Below are positions 26,011 to 35,226 of a stretch of 64,000 nucleotides of DNA, piece by piece (position 1 is the stretch's first letter; each line of letters opens with the position of its first letter). The position numbers and the translations under genes were made by a program. The notes beneath the pieces were generated by a model. That model was not told where the DNA came from. It did not search any database and saw only the letters and a program-made list of their open reading frames with translations. Source of the stretch: Nitrosospira multiformis (lineage in GTDB: Bacteria > Pseudomonadota > Gammaproteobacteria > Burkholderiales > Nitrosomonadaceae); contig NZ_FOCT01000001.1 of NCBI RefSeq assembly GCF_900110185.1, positions 372,001-436,000 of the forward strand, given 5' to 3'.

Positions 26011-28104
26011 TCAGACAGTCGCCGATGAAGGTACCCGTCCCAACGCGGATTTCGCGGGAAGCGGCCTCGGCAGCGCACCCTCCAGATCGAGCCCACGGTC
26101 GAAATCCAGGCAGAACTGCGCGACCTCCATCGTCCACGTATCCAATTCGGCAAACCACTCAGTCAGGCGAGCGTCATTCAACTCTTCCGCGGGGCTCGCG
26201 AAATCTTCTGCAAATTTGGCCAACTGCCGGGACAGCCGCGGCTTGGTGGGCAGCAAACGTCGGAACTCCTCCGCTAAACCCGACAGGTCATCGCGCTTCT
26301 CGCCGCCAATCAGTTCCAGCGTGCCTTGTGCGAGCAAGCGCGCAATCTCTGCGGCGCACCCAACAGAATCGGCAAATTTCAGTTGAAACTTGAGCGCATC
26401 CCGATAATTGCGCTCATGCGCGGCTTCGAAAAAGCTCGTGCCAGTCCTTGTCTGCACTATGCCGGCACACTCACCCCCGCCCAATTGCAACACCTTGAAA
26501 TCAGCCTTCTGGCCATGATCGCGTAGAACAGATTCCACTTGTTCGGGCTTGACCTCCACCAGATCCGCCAGCAGATCATTGAAATAGGCTTTATCCTTCC
26601 GATGCGCCCAGGAAAAGAATGGCTCATCCGCCTCACGTGTGGCTGAAAAAGCCGATTGCACCCGTTTCACCGCCTCCTCGATACGCGCTGTCGGTATCGA
26701 TGGACCTTTGAACGCCAGCGCGCCGCGCGCCATCCCATTACCGCCGAAGTGCATCTGGTAATGCGGCACGAGTTTGCCATGCATGCGCTTGCCTTCACCG
26801 TAGATGCCGATATCTCCTGCTTCCGGCTGCGCGCAGCCATTATGACATCCTGATACCCGTATCTTCAGGTCATGCTCGCCCCCGCTCAGTTTGGGCCCCA
26901 CGATCGTACTGGAAGTAATCCCCAAACGGCACGTCGATGTTCCCGGACAGGCCACCACATCATCGCCCGCCTTCGGCACTCCCAGTCCCAATGCAGCAAG
27001 GGCAGCGCGCAGGGGTTCGATTTTGGCTTCGGGCACGTCTGACAGGAACATGTTCTGATCCTGGCTGGTGCGGATATCGGGCAACTCGAAGGTGTCACAA
27101 ATATCGGCGAGGCCGCGCAATTGGCTTGCGTTCAGGTTGCCCATCGGCACGCTGATGGGGAATACATAGTAGCCTGCCTGTTTCTGCGGGAAAATACGGC
27201 GCGGGGCACCAATGCCTGGCGCTTCCCCCTCCTTGCCGGGGCTCCATTCGCCTTTCGGGTAATCAATGTTTGCGAGTGCCGATTTGGTACGCACCAGCTC
27301 TTCGCGATATTTTTCGACAAACCCTTCAGGACCGAACTTGTCCACCAGAAACTTGATTCGCGATTTCGCGCGTTTGGTACGATCCGAATAGCGGTTGTGC
27401 AGTTGAATCACTGCTTCCATCACCGCCAGCAGGTCCTTCTCCTCGATGAATTCTTCTACAACGATAGCTTCATGAGGCTTGTGTCCGAGACCACCGCCCG
27501 CAACCACCTTGAAGCCGAAGCGGTCGCCATTGCGTACCGCGATGACCCCGAGATCATGCATCATCCCCTGCGCACAATCGGCCTCGCAGGCTGACAAGCT
27601 GATCTTGAACTTGCGCGGCATCTGCTGCGTCAGGGGATTGCGCAGCATATGCCGCACCGTTCCCTCCAGGTGATGGGTGACGTCGGTATGCTGGCGAGGA
27701 CACACCCCGGAAAGCGGGCAAGTCGTTATATTCCGTATCGTATTGCCGCAGGCCTCGCGGGTGGTCAACCCCCCTTCCGCCAAGTGGCGCAAGGTAGCCG
27801 GTGTCTGCTCCAGCGGCACGTAATGCATCTGGATATCCTGGCGCGTGGTGATATGGACCACATCGTGCCGGGAGAATTTCTCCAGGGCGGAGGCGATCGT
27901 TCTCAGTTTCGGAGCGGATACCCGTCCGCCGGGCAGCTTGATACGCACCATGTTGACCCCTTCCTGCCGCTGGCCGTAAATCCCCATTTGAAGGCGGCCG
28001 GCAGTAAAGCGCGTAACATCCATTTTCAGATCGCGGTACTCCTGTACCGACTGATCGTACAAAGCTATTTCCCCGTCATTTGCGAGGTTATCCAGATAAC
28101 CCAT
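26011..28104 (-). CDS. cysI: Sulfite reductase haemoprotein with C-terminal extension
   Basis: 697 residues. Two ferredoxin-like half-repeats: RFTAGRLQMGIYGQRQEG and TTRQDIQMHYV in the first, and the sirohaem/4Fe-4S ligands Cys386-x5-Cys392 (CPGTSTC) and Cys420-x3-Cys424 (CHNGC) in the second. ACGNTIRNITTCPLSGVC (119-136) is conserved in ferredoxin- and NADPH-type enzymes. Residues about 550-697 form an extra helical domain that a minimal CysI does not need, perhaps a fused accessory domain. No cysJ flavoprotein is present, so the electron donor is probably ferredoxin. First gene of the operon; GGAGG upstream of the ATG. Assimilation of nitrite instead is less likely given the cys context. 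Confidence 0.9.
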   Translation of the reverse strand: MGYLDNLANDGEIALYDQSVQEYRDLKMDVTRFTAGRLQMGIYGQRQEGVNMVRIKLPGGRVSAPKLRTIASALEKFSRHDVVHITTRQDIQMHYVPLEQTPATLRHLAEGGLTTREACGNTIRNITTCPLSGVCPRQHTDVTHHLEGTVRHMLRNPLTQQMPRKFKISLSACEADCAQGMMHDLGVIAVRNGDRFGFKVVAGGGLGHKPHEAIVVEEFIEEKDLLAVMEAVIQLHNRYSDRTKRAKSRIKFLVDKFGPEGFVEKYREELVRTKSALANIDYPKGEWSPGKEGEAPGIGAPRRIFPQKQAGYYVFPISVPMGNLNASQLRGLADICDTFELPDIRTSQDQNMFLSDVPEAKIEPLRAALAALGLGVPKAGDDVVACPGTSTCRLGITSSTIVGPKLSGGEHDLKIRVSGCHNGCAQPEAGDIGIYGEGKRMHGKLVPHYQMHFGGNGMARGALAFKGPSIPTARIEEAVKRVQSAFSATREADEPFFSWAHRKDKAYFNDLLADLVEVKPEQVESVLRDHGQKADFKVLQLGGGECAGIVQTRTGTSFFEAAHERNYRDALKFQLKFADSVGCAAEIARLLAQGTLELIGGEKRDDLSGLAEEFRRLLPTKPRLSRQLAKFAEDFASPAEELNDARLTEWFAELDTWTMEVAQFCLDFDRGLDLEGALPRPLPAKSALGRVPSSATV

Positions 28105-28245
28105 TTATGTCCTCCACTATTCCACTGTGTATGCCATATCCCATCACCTCTCCCCGCTTCGCCCACGCATGCGAGGAGCAGGAAACCGCGCATGATGCAT
28201 CGAAAACGCGATAATAGCAATGAACATATATATCGTGAAAGAATA

Positions 28246-28264
28246 TTATGTTAGATTAACATAA
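28246..28264. promoter_or_regulatory. Candidate CysB operator in the cysI-cysB divergent region
   Basis: A perfect inverted repeat TTATGTTA-GAT-TAACATAA lies 26 bp before the cysB start and about 142 bp before the cysI start. Dyads with T-N11-A geometry in the intergenic space of a divergent LysR gene are the usual operators. It is inside an AT-rich stretch (28220-28285) likely to contain the promoters. Inference from position and symmetry only. Confidence 0.55.
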
Positions 28265-28289
28265 CCAAACATTATTTAGATCACGAGTC

Positions 28290-29216
28290 ATGAAATTGCA
28301 GCAATTACGTTATCTATGCGAAGTCGCCAACCAGGGCTTGAACTTATCCAAGGCGGCGGAAATTCTCCATACATCCCAGCCCGGCATCAGCAAGCAGATC
28401 CGCCTGCTGGAAAACGAACTGGGGGTGGATATTTTTGTACGGAACGGCAAGCGGGTGGTTGAAACCACGCCGCCCGGCCGGGCGATTCTTGAAATTGCCG
28501 AAAGAATGTTAAGAGACGCAAAAAACCTGAAGCAGGTGGGGCAGGAATTTGCCAATGAAGCCAGCGGCTCTCTGACGATCGCGACGACCCATACACAAGC
28601 GCGGTATGCACTGCCTTCCGCAATTCAGCATTTTACCGCACGCTACCCCAAGGTGCGACTGGTTTTACGCCAGGGCAATCCGACACAGATCGCTGAACTG
28701 GTCACGTCCGGGGTGGCCGATATAGCGATTGCCACGGAAGCAATCGAACTGTTCAGCGAACTCGTCATGCTGCCATGCTACCAGTGGAACCGCTGCGTAA
28801 TTGTTCCGCCTAGGCATCCGCTGCTCAAACTCAAGGAATTGACGCTGGAAGCAATCGCCGAGCATCCGATCATCACTTATGATTTTGCATTTACCGGCCG
28901 CTCGAAGATCAATCAGGCATTCGATGCAAAAGGCTTGGTCCCCAATGTCGTGCTCACGGCGATTGATGCGGATGTCATTAAAACCTATGTGGAACTGGGA
29001 CTGGGAATCGGGATACTGGCGCAGATGGCGTTTGAACCTTCGCGCGACCGGCATTTGCGAGCCATTGACGCCAGCCATCTATTCGAACCCAGCACGACAC
29101 GCATTGGTATCAGCCGCAACAGTTATCTGCGCAAATACGTATATGATTTCATCGAAATGTTTGCCCCCCATCTTGACCGGGCAACCGTTGCGGCGGCCAT
29201 GACCGAACGTCCATAA
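28290..29216 (+). CDS. cysB: LysR-family regulator CysB/Cbl
   Basis: 308 residues. The winged helix-turn-helix is MKLQQLRYLCEVANQGLNLSKAAEILHTSQPGISKQIRLLENELG; the first residues MKLQQLRY and the LNLSKAAE-HTSQPGISKQI core are characteristic of CysB rather than LysR in general. The effector domain has TIATTHTQARYALP, the conserved CysB motif contacting O-acetylserine or sulfate. Divergent from cysI with 185 bp between, so it probably activates the operon and represses itself. Confidence 0.92.
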   Translation: MKLQQLRYLCEVANQGLNLSKAAEILHTSQPGISKQIRLLENELGVDIFVRNGKRVVETTPPGRAILEIAERMLRDAKNLKQVGQEFANEASGSLTIATTHTQARYALPSAIQHFTARYPKVRLVLRQGNPTQIAELVTSGVADIAIATEAIELFSELVMLPCYQWNRCVIVPPRHPLLKLKELTLEAIAEHPIITYDFAFTGRSKINQAFDAKGLVPNVVLTAIDADVIKTYVELGLGIGILAQMAFEPSRDRHLRAIDASHLFEPSTTRIGISRNSYLRKYVYDFIEMFAPHLDRATVAAAMTERP

Positions 29217-29534
29217 ACGCCAAATGGGCATAGCGGGCATAAGGTACATAAGGGCACATATGGCATCGAACGGAAACAGCGTTTCACCGTCCCTGTTTCA
29301 CTGTTCCCTTTTCACCGATCCTTTCATCGGTTCTTTGCCCCCCTCACCTTCCTGTTAACCCTCGCTTGTCGCCTCTCCTGCCACCTCTTGCCAGCCATCT
29401 TTAGCTGAAGCGAACGGGGAGATGGCAGCGCGACATACGGGACAGGGAGGGGGCGAGAATCTGTTGGAGACTTGTTCAGGGCTTTCCGGCTCCGGGCAGT
29501 ATAATGAAGGGATGCTCTGCCAATGTGATCAACC
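29217..29534. other. Intergenic region upstream of mutL
   Basis: 318 bp with no gene recognised. It contains short degenerate direct repeats (GGGCATA/GGGCACATA around 29224-29262) and presumably the mutL promoter. A minus-strand frame covering part of it is the shadow of mutL. Confidence 0.5.
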
Positions 29535-31391
29535 ATGAATGCAATCCAACCACTGCCCGATCTTCTCATCAGCCAGATTGCGGCAGGAGAAGTCGTTGAA
29601 CGTCCCGCTTCGGCGCTCAAGGAACTACTGGAAAACAGCCTCGATGCGGGAGCCACCGAAGTAACGGTGCAGCTTTTCCAGGGCGGTGTCAAGCTTGTGC
29701 GGGTGGCAGACAATGGGGCGGGAATTTCCGGAGAAGACCTGCCCCTTGCACTTGCCCGCCACGCCACCAGCAAGATAAGGACTCTGGAGGATTTGCAGAA
29801 TGTGCCCAGTCTGGGTTTTCGCGGCGAAGCGCTTGCAAGCATCGCTTCCGTTTCCCGACTGGCTCTGGTAAGCCGCAGTGCGGGAGATAAGCACGCTTGG
29901 CGGATAGAGGCGGAAGCAGGACGGCTCACCCCGCCTGAGCCTGCTGCGTTCGCCCGGGGAACAGCCGTGGAAATGCGCGATCTCTACTTCAACACTCCCG
30001 CCCGGCGGAAATTTCTGAAAACAGAAGCTACCGAATTTGCCCATTGCGAGAGCGTGTTCAAGCGTATTGCCCTCTCACGGCCCGGCGTCGGTTTCACCTT
30101 GCAACACAATGGCACTGTACGGAGCCACTTGCGGACAGCGGATGCAAGACTGCGCATTGCGGCAGTATTAGGAGATGAATTCAGTCAGGCCTCGGTATTC
30201 GTCGATGATCAGGCAGCGGATCTACGGTTATGGGGCATGGCCGCACTCCCTGCCTACAGCCGGTCTTCTGGTGATGCCCAATATTTCTTCGTCAATGGGC
30301 GTTTCGTGCGTGACAAACTCGTTGCCCACGCCCTGCGTGAAGCCTATCGCGACATCCTCCATCTGGATCGGCATCCGGCGTTTGTACTATTCCTGGAAAT
30401 AAATGGGGGCGGTGTGGATGTTAACGTGCACCCAAGCAAAACGGAGGTGAGATTCCGCGATCCGCGTGCGCTCCATCAATTCATCTTTCATACGGTTGAC
30501 AAGGCTCTGGCCATGCCGCACCTGACGGGTGGAGCAGCAGTACCTGTAGCCGGAAAACTTCCTGAATTCACCCGGAAGGCAGCCGGAGAAGTGTCCAGTG
30601 CGCCTCCCGCTTATTCCCGGCAGGATGCGATTCCTTTTGCCTCGGCGCCGCCTCAGATAAAAGCGGCTCAACCGCAGGCGTTCTACCAGGTGCTTTTCGG
30701 TTCCGATTCCGGTTCCGATGCCAACGCTCGTCAGATTGGATATCAGACTGGGTTCAAGGGGCAATCTGCCTCCATGGAGCCGGAAGGGGCTATTCGGGAA
30801 CCGGAAATCCCGCCATTGGGATTTGCGCTGGCGCAGCTTCTAGGCGTCTACATCCTGTCGCAGAATGAAAGAGGCCTGCTTATCGTGGATATGCACGCCG
30901 CGCACGAACGCATCCTGTACGAGAAACTCAAGTCGGCGCTCGACAACCACACGCTCTCCATGCAGCCCTTGCTGATTCCGGCCGCATTCCGGGCAGATAG
31001 CCAGGATATCGCCACGGCGGAAGAAAACAGCGCTGTTCTGCATGAGATCGGATTCGAGATCTCCCCGTTCTCACCCACGATGCTTGCGGTACGAGCCGTA
31101 CCTGCCGCGCTCAAGGATGCCGATGTGGTAACGCTCGCGCGTGATGTGTTGAACGAAATCCGGGAATTTGGAGGGAGCCAGGTACTCGTCGGCAGGCGAA
31201 ACGAACTCCTCGCCACCATGGCCTGTCACGGAGCGGTTCGGGCCAACCGTAGCCTGAGCATTCCGGAAATGAATGCACTGCTGCGGGAAATGGAAATCAC
31301 CGAACGTTCCGGCCAGTGTAATCACGGCAGGCCGACATGGTTTGAGCTCAGCCGTACTGACCTGGATAAGATGTTCATGCGTGGCAGATAA
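29535..31391 (+). CDS. mutL: DNA mismatch repair protein MutL
   Basis: 618 residues. The GHKL ATPase domain has LISQIAAGEVVERPASALKEL (motif I), DNGAGI, RHATSKI and GFRGEALASIASVSRL. The linker (about 340-430) is variable. The C-terminal domain has DMHAAHERILYE at about residue 451, matching the DxHAx2Ex4E metal-binding nuclease motif (Gln to Met at the second position), then MACHGAVRANRSL and QCNHGRPTW. This suggests a nicking MutL like that of Neisseria, used where no MutH exists. Separated from roxA by about 100 bp. Confidence 0.95.
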   Translation: MNAIQPLPDLLISQIAAGEVVERPASALKELLENSLDAGATEVTVQLFQGGVKLVRVADNGAGISGEDLPLALARHATSKIRTLEDLQNVPSLGFRGEALASIASVSRLALVSRSAGDKHAWRIEAEAGRLTPPEPAAFARGTAVEMRDLYFNTPARRKFLKTEATEFAHCESVFKRIALSRPGVGFTLQHNGTVRSHLRTADARLRIAAVLGDEFSQASVFVDDQAADLRLWGMAALPAYSRSSGDAQYFFVNGRFVRDKLVAHALREAYRDILHLDRHPAFVLFLEINGGGVDVNVHPSKTEVRFRDPRALHQFIFHTVDKALAMPHLTGGAAVPVAGKLPEFTRKAAGEVSSAPPAYSRQDAIPFASAPPQIKAAQPQAFYQVLFGSDSGSDANARQIGYQTGFKGQSASMEPEGAIREPEIPPLGFALAQLLGVYILSQNERGLLIVDMHAAHERILYEKLKSALDNHTLSMQPLLIPAAFRADSQDIATAEENSAVLHEIGFEISPFSPTMLAVRAVPAALKDADVVTLARDVLNEIREFGGSQVLVGRRNELLATMACHGAVRANRSLSIPEMNALLREMEITERSGQCNHGRPTWFELSRTDLDKMFMRGR

Positions 31392-31491
31392 GAGAATGCT
31401 GGCATCCGGTTATCACCGGGAAGGTCCGAAATGATTGCACCGTTACCCCACTGCACCTGCCTCTGTGGTGCAGTCGTTGTTACCTGATTTC

Positions 31492-32628
31492 ATGACGAAA
31501 ATCCAGCTTTTAGGCGGCATCTCGCCAAGCGACTTCCTGCGGGATCATTGGCAGAAAAAACCTTTGCTGATACGCAAAGCCTTGCCGGATTTCAGAGGAC
31601 TGCTGGATGCCAATGAGCTTATCAACCTGGCCTGTCAGGAGGATGCGCAATCACGTCTGGTTACCCGCAGAAACGGGCGGTGGGAGGTGAGGCATGGTCC
31701 CTTCGCGCCTGGCGCTTTCGCGCGGCTGCCGCAGAAAGGCTGGACTCTGCTGGTGCAGGACGTCAATCACTTCCTCCCGGCGGCGCGTGAACTGCTGCTG
31801 AAATTCAACTTCATTTCGCATTCCCGGCTCGACGATCTGATGGTCAGCTATGCTCCCGAAGACGGAGGCGTGGGACCGCACTTTGACTCCTACGACGTTT
31901 TTCTGCTGCAAGGAACAGGCCGCAGACGCTGGCGGATATCGGGCCAGAAGGACAGAACGCTGGTGGCCGCCGCGCCGCTTAAGATTCTGCAGGATTTCAG
32001 GCCGGAGCAGGAATGGGTACTGGAACCGGGCGATATGCTGTATTTGCCGCCTGGCTATGCGCACGATGGGGTTGCGGTGGAACCCTGCATGACCTATTCC
32101 ATCGGTTTTCGCGCGCCAACCTATCAGGAGCTCGCGACGCAGTTTCTCGTTCATCTCCAGGATAACTGCGAAATATCGGGTATCTACGAGGATCCAGATC
32201 TCAGGATTCAAACCCATCCCGGACGAATCAGTTCCGCGATGCTGGATCAGATCAACGCCGCGCTCGACAAAATTGAGTGGGACAACGTTGAAGTGGAACA
32301 TTTTATCGGTATGTATTTAACCGAACCCAAACCTCACGTCTTTTTTACACCTCCCCAAGAGCCGATATCCGAACGGGAATTCGCCCGTCGGATAAGAAAA
32401 GGGAAACTGCAACTGGATCTGAAAAGCCGCATGCTCTTCAGGGGAAACAAGATTTTCCTGAACGGAGACGTATATGAAGTAGGAAAAACCGCACAACGGA
32501 TATTAGGAGAGCTGGCCGATCGCCTTGCCTTATCCCCTGTGAGGGATATCGATGCCGAAACACAGGCACTGCTATATCAGTGGTACCTCGATGGTTACGT
32601 TTATGTTGAAGATACCGAGGCAGACTGA
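31492..32628 (+). CDS. roxA: Ribosomal protein L16 arginine hydroxylase RoxA/YcfD (JmjC-type)
   Basis: 378 residues from the ATG at 31492; an upstream TTG at 31435 adds 19 unlikely residues. The cupin fold carries the iron ligands in VGPHFDSYDVFLLQGTGRRRW (HxD) and the distal His in DMLYLPPGYAHDG. The N-terminus FLRDHWQKKPLLIRKALP is the family start. 2-oxoglutarate/Fe(II)-dependent hydroxylation of an Arg in L16 is known for the E. coli enzyme. The C-terminal winged-helix part is present. Follows mutL in the same direction. Confidence 0.87.
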   Translation: MTKIQLLGGISPSDFLRDHWQKKPLLIRKALPDFRGLLDANELINLACQEDAQSRLVTRRNGRWEVRHGPFAPGAFARLPQKGWTLLVQDVNHFLPAARELLLKFNFISHSRLDDLMVSYAPEDGGVGPHFDSYDVFLLQGTGRRRWRISGQKDRTLVAAAPLKILQDFRPEQEWVLEPGDMLYLPPGYAHDGVAVEPCMTYSIGFRAPTYQELATQFLVHLQDNCEISGIYEDPDLRIQTHPGRISSAMLDQINAALDKIEWDNVEVEHFIGMYLTEPKPHVFFTPPQEPISEREFARRIRKGKLQLDLKSRMLFRGNKIFLNGDVYEVGKTAQRILGELADRLALSPVRDIDAETQALLYQWYLDGYVYVEDTEAD

Positions 32629-32700
32629 TGAAATCCAGGAATCGATAATAAAAAAGAAGTAACCTGAAATCATCAAACCAACTGACAGGTGAGTAGATCC

Positions 32701-33874
32701 ATGGATTCCGGATTCCGTTACCTTATCTGTTTAGCCGTCGGGTTATTGAGCCTGTTTCTACCGGGCTGTCGATCCAGTCATGAACCGCCAGAATCGAGGC
32801 AGACCTCCACGAATGATGAAGTGATACTTGGTGGCGATTCCCCGAAACGGTGGCGATTCCCCGAAACGCGCGTACATCAAGGACAAAATCATCGAATCAG
32901 TCCAACGCCCGCTGATGGAGCCCGTCACGGGCAAAATAGTTTACGACGAGAGCAATACCGCACGTATTTCCTCCCCTGTTTCCGGCAGGGTGACAGGCGC
33001 AATTGCCGCGCTGGGTGATCAAATCCACAATGGCGACACCTTGGTAGAGATTGACAGTCCGGAGCTGGGACAGGCTCAATCCGCCTACAGGGATGCGGTA
33101 GCCGATCTCAAACTGGCGAAACTCAACTACCAGCGCACGAAGGAACTGTTTGACAACGACATCGCCCCGCGCAAGGAGTGGGAGCTGATGGAGGACAAAT
33201 TGATCCACGCACGCAGTGAAGCAGAACGGGCACGCCTCAAACTGGCCAATCTGGGTGCGAATAATCTGCGCCTCGATAACCGCTTCGTTTTACATTCGCC
33301 GATTTCAGGCATAGTTACCGAGCGAAATATCAACCCCGGCATGGAAGTAAGACCCGATCTGCCCACACCCCTATTCGTCATTTCCGACCTGGATCAATTG
33401 TGGGCCCAGATGGATATTTTTGAAAAGGATATCGGATTGATCCATGTCGGCACCACGGTGTTGCTGGAGGTGCCGGCCTATCCGGGAAAGGAATTTAAAG
33501 CGACAGTCGGCTATATCAGCAAGGTGGTGGATGAAACCACGCGAACGGTAAAAGTGCGATGCATTGTGCCCAATCTGGAAAGAAAGCTTTTGCCCGCGAT
33601 GTTTGCTCGCGTCACGGTACTGAGCAATATTGATGATTTATCGATCATCGTTCCGCTGGACGCCCTGTTTGTCGAGGATGAATCCGACTGGGTATATGTG
33701 AACGCGGGGGACTATCACTATCAATTGCGCCGGGTCAAAGTAGGCCTGCGCCTCAAGGACCGCGCGGTCATCCTTTCCGGCCTGGAGCCGGGTGAACGGC
33801 TCGTGGTGAACGGCGCCTTGATGCTGCGCGCCGAGCAAAAGACAGAGCGGCAAGCCAAAGAAGGCAGACAGTGA
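32701..33874 (+). pseudogene. RND efflux periplasmic adaptor (CzcB/CusB-like), frameshifted
   Basis: The ATG at 32701 starts a lipoprotein signal (LICLAVGLLSLFLPGC), and the frame then breaks; the rest of the adaptor (PVTGKIVYDESNTARISSP, SGRVTGAIAALGDQIHNGD, barrel-sandwich hybrid, coiled-coil hairpin, LHSPISGIVTERNINPGMEVRP, beta-barrel) continues in the +1 frame to 33874. A 19-bp tandem duplication at 32830-32867 accounts for the shift; removing one copy joins EVILGGDSPKR directly to AYIKDKIIE. The remaining 340 residues are undamaged, so the mutation is recent or a sequencing artefact. No outer-membrane partner precedes it and only a scrap of the pump follows. Confidence 0.85.
32830..32867 (+). 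repeat. 19-bp tandem duplication causing a frameshift
   Basis: The unit GGTGGCGATTCCCCGAAAC occurs twice head to tail (32830-32848, 32849-32867). Nineteen bases shift the frame by +1, exactly the shift seen between the two halves of the adaptor gene. Confidence 0.95.
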
Positions 33875-33880
33875 TTCCAG

Positions 33881-33990
33881 ATCATTGCGTACATAACCCT
33901 GATCGGAACGGAATTCATGCCTCAACTGGATGAGGGGAATATCTGACTCACCATCACCTTACCACCCCCATTTTACTGGATAGAGTCGGA
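33881..33990 (+). pseudogene. Remnant of an RND metal pump gene (CzcA/CusA-like)
   Basis: Right after the adaptor stop, one frame reads IAYITLIGTEFMPQLDEGNI, a stop (TGA at 33944-33946 where Trp is expected), then LTITLPPPI. This is the LGxEFMPxLDEGNIWLTI motif found in the middle (about residue 570) of CzcA/CusA pumps. Sequence before and after is missing, so the gene has lost both ends by deletion and the scrap has a nonsense mutation. Together with the broken adaptor it marks a decayed metal-efflux operon. Confidence 0.75.
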
Positions 33991-34482
33991 TTCCTCTGGC
34001 ACAACTGGCAGAGATGGAGGTCAATGGAGGTGCCTCCAGGAGCAGCGCGAGGATCCCATGAGGCGCAATCAAGTGCAACCTTCTCGCCCTAATGAAAGAG
34101 CAGAAACAATGACTTTCACGTTATCCGCATCCATTATGCGCCCACCTCTGCCATAGATATGGCCATCCTTGGACAGTGAGCATTTCTCCCAGGATAAAGA
34201 AATAGAAATGCAATCTGCGGGTTCTTCGAGTCCCGTTCCAGTAAAAAATGGATACCTCAACCGACCTTCAGTTAAAACCAAAAACCTTATAATGGAATGG
34301 CGTAAAATACCAACGACTAGACAATATTTCCTAATTCTGCTATTAAAGTAATGGCAATTCTGCTATTACGATAGGTGCTGCTAGTTGGTGGTCCGGTTGG
34401 TGGTCCGCTCAGATTTGAATGGCCGAAACGCTCTTGTAACTTACCCATGATTTGTTATAAACCTTATAAGGAGATTAAAAAA
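33991..34482. other. Non-coding stretch before the small-lipoprotein cluster
   Basis: About 490 bp of low coding quality after the pump remnant. It probably contains further decayed transporter sequence plus the promoter of the first lipoprotein gene near 34420-34480, where TAAGGAG serves as ribosome-binding site. A 70-codon minus-strand frame (34069-34281) has no support. Confidence 0.45.
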
Positions 34483-34707
34483 ATGAAGTACTCGCTCCTC
34501 GCTGCAGCGTTGGTAACATTGGCATTTTCCGCATGCGATCAAATGAAACAGCACCAACCGGGGGAAGGAAAACCCGGACAATATCCGCCGAGCCTTTGGG
34601 AGAAACGTGAAGGACAGCTCAGTGATGCGGATATTGAAGCGGCCCAGAAAGATGGTGCCGGGACGGAGACAAAGAAAGATGAACCACCGAAAGATGAGGC
34701 AAAGTAA
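34483..34707 (+). CDS. Small lipoprotein, family member 1
   Basis: 74 residues; the ATG at 34483 has TAAGGAG nine bases upstream. MKYSLLAAALVTLAFSAC is a compact lipoprotein signal with Cys18. The mature part is short, charged and disordered (KPGQYPPSLWEKREGQLSD, then Lys/Glu/Asp-rich). It shares the MKxSLLAA...LAxSAC start with the next three genes. No known family. Followed by its own terminator at 34729. Confidence 0.75.
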   Translation: MKYSLLAAALVTLAFSACDQMKQHQPGEGKPGQYPPSLWEKREGQLSDADIEAAQKDGAGTETKKDEPPKDEAK

Positions 34708-34728
34708 CAATACGCCTAACCAAGCGTT

Positions 34729-34760
34729 AAAAAGGCCGTCCCCCGGGACGGCCTTTTTTA
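34729..34760 (+). terminator. Rho-independent terminator after lipoprotein 1
   Basis: Stem AAAAAGGCCGTCCC / GGGACGGCCTTTTT with a tiny loop and a T run. It ends the transcript of lipoprotein 1 before the next gene. Confidence 0.9.
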
Positions 34761-34872
34761 TAGCCCAAGCCTAGGCTCCGTTCCAGGGTGAGAAGGACTG
34801 AAACAAGGGGATTTGAATCCTCAAACGCTTCTGTTACACTATCGTTTTTGTACTCTATAGGATGATTGAATA

Positions 34873-35079
34873 ATGAAATACTCACTCCTTGCCATTGTGT
34901 TGGCAGCCGCTGCGCTGTCCGCTTGTGAATACAAAAAACATCCTATGGATAAACCGCCTCCCTCCGCAATGGTCGAGCGTGATTCGGCGCCCGATTTCGG
35001 CGAACTTGATAAGGAAGAAGCTCCGGGCAATGCTTCCGGAGCTACCGGAGATAACGCCAAGCAGGCTCCAGCGCAATAG
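34873..35079 (+). CDS. Small lipoprotein, family member 2
   Basis: 68 residues. MKYSLLAIVLAAAALSAC gives a lipobox with Cys18, followed by EYKKHPMDKPPPSAMVERDSAP and an Ala/Gly-rich tail. The signal is almost identical to member 1, so these arose by duplication. Atypical upstream region (AGGATG at 34859); no clear terminator after it, so it could be transcribed with the next gene, although 35155-35181 looks like a separate promoter. Confidence 0.72.
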   Translation: MKYSLLAIVLAAAALSACEYKKHPMDKPPPSAMVERDSAPDFGELDKEEAPGNASGATGDNAKQAPAQ

Positions 35080-35154
35080 CACAAAAGGCAAAGCATTTTC
35101 GTCAGTCAATAATTGCGGATCAGCCAGCTCAATGTTGGATATAGCAAATTTCGA

Positions 35155-35181
35155 TTGAACGGAAATTTTTTACTATATAAT
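35155..35181 (+). promoter_or_regulatory. Candidate sigma-70 promoter of lipoprotein 3
   Basis: TTGAAC (35155-35160) and TATAAT (35176-35181) with a 15-bp spacer, 46 bp before the start codon at 35227. The spacer is shorter than the ideal 17 bp, but the -10 box is perfect and the region AT-rich. Confidence 0.5.
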
Positions 35182-35226
35182 ATGATTCCCGTCATATCAT
35201 TTCATTTTTATTAAGGACGCTCGACA

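Noticed and set aside
29324..29929. 201-codon minus-strand frame at the 5' end of mutL
   Set aside because: Ser/Arg/Pro-rich shadow of mutL with no start signal.
34069..34281. 70-codon minus-strand frame beside the pump remnant
   Set aside because: No ribosome-binding site, no family resemblance, and surrounded by decayed DNA.
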